In this document: piece after piece, positions 9,798 to 16,959 of the stretch
Layout: every line of letters starts with the position of its first letter
Numbering within the stretch: position 1 is the first letter of the stretch
NCBI GenBank assembly: GCA_964627045.1
Contig: CAZVIK010000001.1
Span: 21,223 to 85,222, forward strand
DNA length: 64,000 bases
DNA from: CAZVIK01 sp964627045
GTDB taxonomy: Bacteria > Acidobacteriota > Terriglobia > Bryobacterales > Bryobacteraceae
Reading direction: 5' to 3'
The notes under the pieces: model-generated
Told to the model about the DNA's origin: nothing
Database searches by the model: none
The model's input: only the letters and a program-made list of their open reading frames with translations
Translations under genes and position numbers: made by a program

Positions 9798-10271
9798 GAC
9801 TTGGTCCTCGAATCCGGTTCGCCGCACCCGGCAAACACTCCGGCGGCGTCGAATTTTATCTTACCTTCGGAGCGGCCCGGTTACAGCTGTGCCGCCCGAG
9901 GGTCGTGGCCTGGATCTCCGGCCGGATCGCCAGGCTTCGTGCGCACTTCTGACGTCACCAGAACGCACCGGCATCCGTTTTCAGCATCGACGTGGGCACC
10001 CTATCCAGAAGCGGCGATGCGCGCCATCAATCCGCGACGTGCAATTCAAACCGTTCCCGCACTGAAAGGCCCTTGGCCTTCCGCCCCCAAAAAAAAGGAG
10101 TGCTGCGTCACCAGTCGAGCTTCCCCGGACAGCAGTGATTTGCCGGGGCGGCACCACCGGTTCAAGAGTACCGGTACCAGTTGCGCTGGGTCATGGGCCG
10201 AGATGCGGCAAACAGGCCTCGACACCGCCGTGCCGCTCGTTCAGCCTTGACGTACGGAGGTGCCCCGCATC
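9798..10271. other. 474-bp intergenic region without a recognisable gene
   Basis: I find no supported coding region, RNA gene or repeat here. Open frames in this stretch lack family resemblance and a plausible ribosome binding site. AT-rich TAAGATAAAAT-like bases on the minus strand near 9850-9860 could be the -10 region of the metallo-hydrolase gene. There is an A8 tract near 10090. No c-di-GMP riboswitch signature was seen despite the PilZ gene downstream. Confidence 0.4.
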
Positions 10272-10430
10272 GTGTTCGGCATACGGTCCAAAGAAGAGCG
10301 CCTCAGAGAGGAAGAACTCCGCGAAGCCTATCACGAAAGGATTTTGGAGGCGCTGCAGCCGGCTGCGGAGGATTCAGACACAGAAAACGTGGACGGCTTG
10401 GTGACGCCTCTTCGTGAATCGGCAGGGTGA
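10272..10430 (+). CDS. Small charged hypothetical protein (52 aa)
   Basis: A short frame beginning at GTG 10272 with GGAGG at 10256-10260, ending in TGA at 10430. The product starts MFGIRSKEERLREEELREAY and continues as a charged, probably helical peptide; 17 of the first 30 residues are charged. It lies 40 bases upstream of the PilZ gene on the same strand and may share its transcript. I do not recognise a family, and the 11-base spacer between the ribosome binding site and the start is long, so coding status is moderate. Confidence 0.45.
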   Translation: MFGIRSKEERLREEELREAYHERILEALQPAAEDSDTENVDGLVTPLRESAG

Positions 10431-10470
10431 CGCCATGCGCTTCGGCGCTTGAACGCCAGAGGAGAAGGAC

Positions 10471-10899
10471 GTGAACCTCATTCCGCAAGTTCTCGACAGG
10501 CTCGTCGACGCGTTCACCGCAGAACCCCTCCTTCAGTTGGCTGTGGCGCTGTCCTGCAGCGCGATCGTTGTCGTTGGTTCGATTCTGTTTGTGGCGAAGC
10601 GTCTTCGTCCGCACCGGCGGCAACAGAGAGAGTTTGTGGGACGCCCCGTGTTGGTGCGGTGGGTGGAGCGGGCCGGTCCGCGGCAGTCCGACGATGGCTT
10701 CTGCGAAGACCTGTCGACCGAAGGGATCGGCATGGACCTACCGTTCCGCCTGCGGGTGGGGTCCCGCGTGGATGTGCGGATGTCGGAGGCTAACCTGTCG
10801 CGCTCCGGTATCGTCAGACGCTGCACGCGCCATGGGGAACGCTACGCGGTCGGTGTGGCGTTCGATCGCCGAGCGGATCCGGCCGTGGCGGGCGATTAG
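10471..10899 (+). CDS. Membrane-anchored PilZ-domain protein
   Basis: A 142-residue protein with one N-terminal transmembrane helix (LAVALSCSAIVVVGSILFVA, residues ~23-42), a basic cytoplasmic linker (KRLRPHRRQQR), then a PilZ-like domain. The second PilZ motif is recognisable as EDLSTEGIGMDLP (compare DxSxxGxxl). The RxxxR element that normally precedes it is less clear, being perhaps RPHRRQQREFVGRP. PilZ domains bind cyclic di-GMP, so the protein may couple c-di-GMP to an envelope process; degenerate PilZ domains do not bind it. GTG 10471 follows AGGAGAAGG with good spacing. Confidence 0.7.
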   Translation: MNLIPQVLDRLVDAFTAEPLLQLAVALSCSAIVVVGSILFVAKRLRPHRRQQREFVGRPVLVRWVERAGPRQSDDGFCEDLSTEGIGMDLPFRLRVGSRVDVRMSEANLSRSGIVRRCTRHGERYAVGVAFDRRADPAVAGD

Positions 10900-10913
10900 G
10901 TGCGGGTGGCGAT

Positions 10914-11705
10914 TCAGCCCCCGGTGGCGGGACGATTGGCCGGCGCGGGAACACGTTCCGTGCGGTCATCGGACTGCCCCGGCGGCCGAGGATCACCGGC
11001 ACTTGGGATCGATTCCAGCAGCGGCGTTATCGACGAGACGCGCTTGGCTCGTAACACGAGGTCCCACAGCGGCTCGAACTTCTTCCAACCGGCGGCTTCC
11101 TCGACCAGGCGGGGATGGGCACGCGTTTCCAGAATGGAGCCTACCGTGGCGGCCGCCTGCCACAAACGCCCCATGCCGCGCATCCCCGCAAACAACGCGG
11201 AAGCGAAATCACGGCCGCCGAACAAGTGATCATCGAGGAAGTAGAGATGCCGGCCAGGCAGACGGTCGATTTCCGCCAGGGCGGCATCAACCTGCTGCGT
11301 GTAGTACCCACGGCCGCCGTCGAAGAGCCCGTGCTTGTAGCAGAAGTTGCAGCGATGCGGGCACCCGCGCGAGACGACAAGGGAGTTCGGGACCAGGCAG
11401 AGGTGACGCCGGATTAAGTCGCGCCGCGGGGGCGGAGCGCCGCGAAGTGCTCTGTGTCGCGATTGATAACGGCGCGCGGGCCGGCCGGCGCGGAAGTCCG
11501 CCAGGAAGCGCGGCCAGGCCTCCTCCCCGGGCCCCAGAACCAGTGCGTCGGCGTGCTGGGCCGCCTCCCCGGGACAGGAGGTGACGTGCAGGCCGCCTAG
11601 CACCCCGAACGCGCCGCGCCGGCCGTAGTGATCGGCGATCCGGAAGGCCCGGCGCGCGTTGGTGATGTGGACCTGGACTCCGATCAGGTCCGGCGAATCC
11701 TCCAA
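10914..11705 (-). pseudogene. Decayed B12-binding-domain radical SAM gene (5' truncation and internal deletion)
   Basis: What remains encodes 263 residues: the back half of a cobalamin-binding domain (PDLIGVQVHITNARRA, LGGLHVTSCPGEA), the radical SAM cluster motif CPHRCNFCYK (Cys115, Cys119, Cys122) and the first strands and helices of the barrel. At residues ~204-206 the sequence jumps from VEEAA directly to GWKKFEPLWDLVLRA, which in the family belongs to the extreme C-terminus. About 180 residues of the catalytic barrel are therefore missing in frame. Homology extends upstream of the only usable start (TTG 11705) as VALADEHIERLD but meets an in-frame TAA about 22 codons further up, so the N-terminal ~60 residues are also lost. 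An intact relative lies at 51814-53400. Confidence 0.75.
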
Positions 11706-11827
11706 GTCGAGGCGTTCGATGTGCTCGTCGGCGAGTGCGACGTCGTTTTGTGAAGTACTTTTTGGAGATTACGGGCACACTCGTTGCCGCTGGAAGACGG
11801 CAAGAAGGAAGGAGTTGGAAGAACCCG

Positions 11828-11856
11828 AGGGGCCGGCTTCGAAGAGCGCGGCCCCT
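11828..11856 (-). terminator. Hairpin terminator after the TIM-barrel isomerase gene
   Basis: An 8-bp inverted repeat, AGGGGCCG (11828-11835) and CGGCCCCT (11849-11856), encloses a 13-base loop. It lies just downstream of the isomerase gene on the minus strand and is followed there by a mildly T-rich stretch (GGGTTCTTCC). The weak T-tract lowers confidence. Confidence 0.5.
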
Positions 11857-11874
11857 TGGGGAAAGGACTTGCGG

Positions 11875-12801
11875 TCAGACCAGGATCTTGGTCTGGAGGT
11901 TGGTGATGCTCTTCTTGATATCCCCGAAGATATCGTTGTCGCGGCTCACATCCTGCTCGACGACCATGTACTTCATACCGGCCACGTCCTTGACGGCCAG
12001 AATCGCCTTGAAGTCGATGACGCCCTCGCCCACCGGTGCGATATCGCTCCGGTCGTCGGTGTCGAAGGCTTGCGGCCCCTTCCCGTAGGAGTCCTTCATG
12101 TGGAAGAACTGGAACCGGCCGGGGTACTTCTTGATGATGTCGATTGGATTCTGCCCCGCCTTGGTGGTCCAGAACATGTCGAGTTCCATCGTCACCAGGT
12201 CTTTGTCCAGTTCCGCCAGCATGACATCGAAATAGGGGACCTTCCCCTGGACGGTGGCGAATTCGAAGTTGTGGTTGTGGTAGCCGAACTGGATCCCGCG
12301 CTCCTTCATGATCGCGCCGATCTTGTTCCAGTTGGCCGCCATCTTCTGGTAGCTGGCGATCGTCCTGCGCATCTCTTCGACGATCCATGGCTGGAAACAG
12401 TACGTGACGCCGAGTTTGAGGTGGTCGTCGGCCATGATCTTGGCGTTGTCCATGGTTACGCCGGCGCCTTCCACCTGCGTGTGGCTGCTGACGATGGCCA
12501 GGCCAAGGTCGTCGCACATCTTCTTAAACTCCGCCGGCTCCTTCCCGTAGAACTTACCCTTGGCGTAGTCGGCCAATTCCACGAACTTGTACCCCGTGTC
12601 GGCGACCCTCTTCAAGGTTCCGGGCAAGTCCGACGCAATCGCGTCGCGAACGGTGTAAAGCTGAATCCCGATATCCGGAAGCGGAGGCGCTGCCGCCTTC
12701 TCTGCCGGCTTCGGCGCGCTGCTACAGGAGTACAGTGATGCCGACAAAGCGCCGGCGGCGGACACCTTGAGGAAGTCCCTTCTTGAAGCGTTCGTTTTCA
12801 T
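11875..12801 (-). CDS. Exported sugar phosphate isomerase/epimerase-like TIM-barrel protein
   Basis: A 308-residue member of the xylose-isomerase-like AP-endonuclease family 2 fold. The N-terminus has a twin-arginine motif (SRRDFLK, residues 6-12) followed by a hydrophobic stretch and a Cys at 26 (SLYSC), so it is probably a Tat-exported lipoprotein. The barrel starts with IGIQLYTVRDAI and shows IVSSHTQVEG, QFGYHNHNFEF, LVTMELDMFW and FFHMKDS, which contribute the metal-binding His/Glu/Asp residues of the family. The upstream gene on the same strand is an exported Gfo/Idh oxidoreductase 112 bases away. Together they fit glycoside oxidation and elimination, for which such isomerase-like proteins have been shown to act as 3-keto-glucoside lyases. 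Confidence 0.85.
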   Translation of the reverse strand: MKTNASRRDFLKVSAAGALSASLYSCSSAPKPAEKAAAPPLPDIGIQLYTVRDAIASDLPGTLKRVADTGYKFVELADYAKGKFYGKEPAEFKKMCDDLGLAIVSSHTQVEGAGVTMDNAKIMADDHLKLGVTYCFQPWIVEEMRRTIASYQKMAANWNKIGAIMKERGIQFGYHNHNFEFATVQGKVPYFDVMLAELDKDLVTMELDMFWTTKAGQNPIDIIKKYPGRFQFFHMKDSYGKGPQAFDTDDRSDIAPVGEGVIDFKAILAVKDVAGMKYMVVEQDVSRDNDIFGDIKKSITNLQTKILV

Positions 12802-12913
12802 GCATGCCTTCCTTTGCCTATGAAGTGCTGGTTGCCTCGTGTGCCTCCCGTGCCGCGCCTCCGGCTGGAACCGGCCGAAGGCGCGGGCGGGAAGCGTTTC
12901 GAGAGCCCGGGGC

Positions 12914-14308
12914 CTAGGCGCCCTTGATGGTCCGGGAAGCGTCGTCCCAGACCGCGACCGTCTTGTTGAAGTACGAGTAGTTCGACAGGTGGCAGCCGGC
13001 GATGGCGGCGATGTTCCCGAATGTCTCGTTCTCCACGGTGGGCTTGCGCGTTCTCACCGCCTGGAAGAAATTCGCCAGGTGATCCCGCATGTCGCTGTAG
13101 CCCGAAGGAACGCCGTAGATCTCCTGCTCCTGCTGCACGGCGAACTTGCCTTGCGGCGTCGCCGGGTTCTGCTGGTTCCACTCCGCGATGTACTGCTGGC
13201 GGTCCTTCTCCGGCCAGCCGCCGATGGAATAGCCTTCGCGCGTGCGGAAGGGCGGCTCGGGACGGATCGCCAGCGACGCTCCGGCGCCGAGCGATGCCGG
13301 CGCGCCCTCGCCGTTGATGAACATCGTGCCCCGCTTCCCGTAGAAGGCGAAGAGCTGGTTCTGGTTCTGGTTGTTCTGGTTGCAGCGCAGCACCAGTTTG
13401 AACTTGGGGTAATCGTAGACGGACCATTGAAGGTCGGGGAACTCGCGGCCGTCCTTGTAGTGGTACACGTCCCCGGTGGAATACGCTCGCGAGGGCGGCG
13501 CGGTGACGCCGGTGATGTAGTGTACGCCGGAGATCAGGTGCACGAACAGGTCTCCGGGAAGTCCCTGGCCGTAATCGCGATAGCAGCGCCAGGAAACGAA
13601 GCGCCGTCCGTCCAGGTTCCGCTTGGGCGCGTTACCGAGCCAGGCGCCCCAGTCGATGGTCTTTTCGTTCAGGTTCGGGGGAATCGGATAGACCCAGGCC
13701 CCGCTGTCGCTGTTGCGGTCCCAGACGGCCTCGATGGTGTGGACCTCGCCCAGCCGGCCGGAGTCCCAAATCTCCTTGGCCTTCGCGTAGAGGATCGAGC
13801 TGACGCGCTGGCTACCGATCTGGCAGACCCGCTTGTTCTTCTGGATCGCGTCGATCATCGCGTAGCCGTCTTCCAGCTTGTGCGACATCGGCTTCTCGCA
13901 ATAGACGTCCTTGCCGGCCTGGGCCGCTTCCACCGTGATCTGCCGGTGCCAGTGGTCCGGCGTTGCGACGATCACGGCGTCGATGTCCTTGCGTTCGAGA
14001 AGCCGCCGGTAATCTCGGGTGGCATCGACGTTCCGGCCAATAACCTCCCTTGCGGAAGTATGGCGTGCGTCGTACACGTCGGCCACCATCACACATTCAA
14101 TTCCGGATACCCCGCGGCTGGCGCGCAACAGGTCGCAGCCTTCGGTCCCCGTACCGATGACTCCGAACCGGACAGTATTCGACGGTGCCGAAGATTGCTG
14201 CTGAACGCTCGCTTCCAGCATCGTCATGTTGCCGGCCGCCAGCCCTACAGGCACGGCGCCCGCACCCAGCCGGACAAAGTTGCGTCTTGTCACCGAGGGC
14301 AGTTTCAT
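12914..14308 (-). CDS. Tat-exported Gfo/Idh/MocA-family oxidoreductase
   Basis: A 464-residue NAD(P)-dependent sugar oxidoreductase. It opens with a twin-arginine signal (TRRNFVRLGAGAVPVGLAAG), then the Rossmann motif VRFGVIGTGTEGCDLL, and the family's EKP motif in DVYCEKPMSHK, whose Lys is catalytic. The C-terminal domain contains DLFVHLISGVHYITG, giving the usual catalytic His region. A run of Asn/Gln (RCNQNNQNQNQL) is unusual. Export with a bound cofactor is consistent with Tat and is known for glucose-fructose oxidoreductase. It has a good sigma-70 promoter upstream and probably forms an operon with the TIM-barrel gene. Substrate is not deducible; a glycoside or free sugar is likely. Confidence 0.88.
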   Translation of the reverse strand: MKLPSVTRRNFVRLGAGAVPVGLAAGNMTMLEASVQQQSSAPSNTVRFGVIGTGTEGCDLLRASRGVSGIECVMVADVYDARHTSAREVIGRNVDATRDYRRLLERKDIDAVIVATPDHWHRQITVEAAQAGKDVYCEKPMSHKLEDGYAMIDAIQKNKRVCQIGSQRVSSILYAKAKEIWDSGRLGEVHTIEAVWDRNSDSGAWVYPIPPNLNEKTIDWGAWLGNAPKRNLDGRRFVSWRCYRDYGQGLPGDLFVHLISGVHYITGVTAPPSRAYSTGDVYHYKDGREFPDLQWSVYDYPKFKLVLRCNQNNQNQNQLFAFYGKRGTMFINGEGAPASLGAGASLAIRPEPPFRTREGYSIGGWPEKDRQQYIAEWNQQNPATPQGKFAVQQEQEIYGVPSGYSDMRDHLANFFQAVRTRKPTVENETFGNIAAIAGCHLSNYSYFNKTVAVWDDASRTIKGA

Positions 14309-14493
14309 GTCAGATCAGACCTCCTAATTGAGAACTCCAAGATGGCTCGATTCGAGCCGTCGATAGCTAGTGTAGCGTGGCCGTGCCAATGCCCGCCCGT
14401 CTTCGGCGGCGGCGCCCCCACACTGCCGCACTGCGCCCCAACCGCCTGGCGTACCACACGCTCGACTCCGCCTCGCCGGTTCAGGCCATGTTC

Positions 14494-14522
14494 AGATTAG
14501 TCTGTATGCACATTGGTGTCAA
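14494..14522 (-). promoter_or_regulatory. Sigma-70-type promoter for the Gfo/Idh operon
   Basis: On the minus strand a perfect TTGACA (complement of 14517-14522) is separated by 17 bases from TAATCT (complement of 14494-14499). Transcription would start near 14487, giving a leader of about 180 nt before the Gfo/Idh start. This is the best consensus promoter in the window. The rest of the 285-bp gap (14309-14593) shows nothing I can assign. Confidence 0.65.
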
Positions 14523-14593
14523 GGGTGGCCAAGCTCCGCCCCAAGGCAGCCGTGCCGTCTCCCGCTTCTCCCGGCGCCGGCCGGCCAACCGGG

Positions 14594-16759
14594 CTAAAAC
14601 CGGAACGTGTAGTTGACCTTGGCTCGCACGTCGGTCCGCAAAGCTTCGAAGCGGTCCATCTCGTTCTCCTTCCACTCGTGGTTGAGGACGAAGTAGACCT
14701 CCTGGCCAGGCTTCAATATCCAGCGCAGGCGGCTCTGCAAGCCAATGTTGCGCGAATCGGTGTCGTACTGCACGAAGTTCTGGATGCTGAGCATCGGGCT
14801 GAAGAAGTAGCGCAGCCGTACCAGGAGCAGCGACGTATTGAAGTTGCCTTCCTTCAGGCGTACCCAATACTGCCGCATTTCCGCGCTGGTGGTAATGCGC
14901 TCGCTCTTGCGCCAGGTAACGCTACCGTTCAGTTCGTCGCTGCTGCCGGTATAGAACCCGCCTCGGTTGTAGCGGAGCGAATAGGTCAACGGCTTGTTGT
15001 TGGGACCGACGAAGGACGCCGCGTGCCGGGTGTAGGAATACAGCCCGACGGGGATTCGAATGCCATCGTGAATGCCGAACGGCGAGAACAGGTTTTCGGT
15101 GGAGCGGCTGACGGTGTAGCTGAGCTGCTGCCCCCCGTGAAAGAGAATCCCGAGGGGGCTGAAGGAGTAGGCGCGCGATTCCACGGCGTCGTGGATGGTG
15201 CTGTGGTAGTCGCTGAAGTCGAACTCGACGCTGACCTGCCGGATGTAGCGATGCCCTTTGGGGCGGGGGGCGAAACGGGCGGTGGCGGAGTTTGTCCGCA
15301 CGCCCCGCCGCTGCACGTAGCCCAGCTTCGGATCGAAGTTCCGGCCGATCTCCTGCACGGCGTAGCTCAGGTTGATGCGGTCGTTGGGGTACCGGACCTG
15401 CGCGCCGTAGGCGGCATCGTGATCGCGAATTCCCGGCGTGTCGGTCTTCATGCCGTAGGCCGCGACATCGAAGTTCTTCCGCTTGCCCATGAGGTTGGAG
15501 GTGGCCAGCAGTATGTCCGCGCCGCCCAGCGTATTATCGGTCGCGCCGGTGGGTTCGCCGTGCGTGAAGATGCCGCCCACGTAGGACTGCCGCCCGAAGC
15601 CGTACTTGGCTCGGCCGACGACGAAGTTCTGACTTTGCACGGTGTCCGAATCGCGCGTCAGCACGTCCAACAGGCCCATCTCCAGCCGCCCGATTTTCCC
15701 CGTCAGTTTTTCGCCGAACAGAATGGGGACCGTCTCGCCGCCTACCAGCCCGATGCGGCGAGAGAAAAACGGCAACAGCGTGGTCCCCGACCCGGGTAGG
15801 CCGAACTGAAACACGCCGGCCTCTTCCAGGAAGAAGGCGCGCTTCTCGGGGAAGAACAGCGAGAAGCGCGTCAGGTTCACCTGCCGCGTGTCCACCTCGG
15901 TTTCGGCGAAGTCCGTATTGATGGTGGTGCTGGATAGGAAGGTGGGTGTGATCCGGTAGAAGAGATCCACGCCCGCTTCGGCGACCGGATCGACCTTGTC
16001 GACACGCGTCGCCTCGCGGTTCACGCCAATTAGGCCGTACGGCTTGATGTCCAGACCGATGCCCTGAGAGAGGCCTTGCAGCCCCTCGATGTCGCCGGCG
16101 CGGGAGACGGCGTGAATGGTGGAATCCAGCACGGCGCCCTCCCAACGGGACTCCTCGTTGATGCGCGCGATGGTGCGCTCGATGTTGAAACCCCAGGTGG
16201 TGACACTGGACTTGAAGGTCAGCGTCTTGAACGGGATTTCCAGTTCGGCGGTCCACCCGCGATCGTCGATCCGCGTGCGCGCATTCCAAATGCCGTCCCA
16301 GCTCACGTCGGCCAGGCGGTTTTCGACGATACGCCCGTCGCTCATCGAGCCGGCGGCATTCAGTTGAAGGTAGTAGCCGCTGCGGCGATCGTGCATCGGA
16401 TCGATGACGATCTCCAGGCTGTCGTCGTCGAACGGACGCCCGTCCCGCGCCATCGTCGTATTGAGGATCTTCTTTGGTTCAGGATCCAGGCACCGCACGG
16501 CCATGTAGAGGGCGTTGTCGTCGTATGCCAGGCGGACCTCGGTCTGAAACGTCGGCGGCTTGCCGGGGTAGGGATCGGCCTGAACGAAATCGCCGATGTG
16601 GGCGATGTCGCGCCAGACGGCTTCATCCAGGTTGCCGTCGATTCGCGGCGGCGTGGCCACCCGGACGACCGTGGCACGCCGGACTTCCGCGGCGCGGCCC
16701 GAAAACGCAAACAGGAATAGTGCGGACACACAACATACGTAGAAACGGAAAGATGCCAT
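14594..16759 (-). CDS. Carbohydrate-binding family 9-like / DUF5916 outer-membrane protein
   Basis: A 721-residue protein with signal peptide (FYVCCVSALFLFAFSGRAA). Residues ~35-240 resemble a family 9 carbohydrate-binding module (PPRIDGNLDEAVWRD, VRLAYDDNALYMAVRC, DDDSLEIVIDP, WTAELEIPFKTL). The remainder is the DUF5916 region, rich in alternating polar and aromatic strands such as RINLSYAVQEIGRNFDP and REIT-like motifs, ending KVNYTFRF. The terminal Phe is typical of outer-membrane beta-barrels. Such proteins are common in Bacteroidetes and Acidobacteria and are often beside TonB receptors or proteases; the function is not established. The neighbouring GH3 and Gfo/Idh genes suggest a glycan connection. 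Confidence 0.85.
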   Translation of the reverse strand: MASFRFYVCCVSALFLFAFSGRAAEVRRATVVRVATPPRIDGNLDEAVWRDIAHIGDFVQADPYPGKPPTFQTEVRLAYDDNALYMAVRCLDPEPKKILNTTMARDGRPFDDDSLEIVIDPMHDRRSGYYLQLNAAGSMSDGRIVENRLADVSWDGIWNARTRIDDRGWTAELEIPFKTLTFKSSVTTWGFNIERTIARINEESRWEGAVLDSTIHAVSRAGDIEGLQGLSQGIGLDIKPYGLIGVNREATRVDKVDPVAEAGVDLFYRITPTFLSSTTINTDFAETEVDTRQVNLTRFSLFFPEKRAFFLEEAGVFQFGLPGSGTTLLPFFSRRIGLVGGETVPILFGEKLTGKIGRLEMGLLDVLTRDSDTVQSQNFVVGRAKYGFGRQSYVGGIFTHGEPTGATDNTLGGADILLATSNLMGKRKNFDVAAYGMKTDTPGIRDHDAAYGAQVRYPNDRINLSYAVQEIGRNFDPKLGYVQRRGVRTNSATARFAPRPKGHRYIRQVSVEFDFSDYHSTIHDAVESRAYSFSPLGILFHGGQQLSYTVSRSTENLFSPFGIHDGIRIPVGLYSYTRHAASFVGPNNKPLTYSLRYNRGGFYTGSSDELNGSVTWRKSERITTSAEMRQYWVRLKEGNFNTSLLLVRLRYFFSPMLSIQNFVQYDTDSRNIGLQSRLRWILKPGQEVYFVLNHEWKENEMDRFEALRTDVRAKVNYTFRF

Positions 16760-16808
16760 AAACCTTCATCCTCGACGTAAGACTGGTCTGCTCTTGTGGA
16801 GTAGAGGA

Positions 16809-16817
16809 AGTATATCA
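16809..16817 (-). promoter_or_regulatory. Extended -10 promoter element for the DUF5916 gene
   Basis: The minus strand reads TGATATACT (complement of 16809-16817), an extended -10 with the TGN motif, about 50 bases upstream of the DUF5916 start at 16759. No convincing -35 hexamer is seen at 17 bases, which is normal for extended -10 promoters. Confidence 0.4.
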
Positions 16818-16917
16818 TTCGGAAGGTGGTTGCGTCGAAAGGCGCACGGCCGGTGCGGGAATCGATGGATCCGCGGGGGCCCCCGGTAATCGGGACAGTG
16901 GCGCCGCGGGCCGGATA

Positions 16918-16941
16918 GGGCGGCCCCGGCTAGGACCGCCC
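16918..16941 (-). terminator. Hairpin downstream of the GH3 gene
   Basis: GGGCGG (16918-16923) pairs with CCGCCC (16936-16941), with two further inner base pairs after one mismatch. It lies 19 bases beyond the GH3 stop on the minus strand. There is no T-tract, so it may act as an RNA-stabilising or factor-assisted end. Confidence 0.35.
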
Positions 16942-16959
16942 CAACTGCGGCTCTGCGGA

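Noticed and set aside
9798..10271. Cyclic di-GMP riboswitch near the PilZ gene
   Set aside because: No conserved GEMM core or tetraloop pairing could be recognised in the gap.
12839..14500. Plus-strand 553-codon frame opposite the Gfo/Idh gene
   Set aside because: No recognisable domain; the opposite strand encodes a full-length oxidoreductase with Tat signal and EKP motif.
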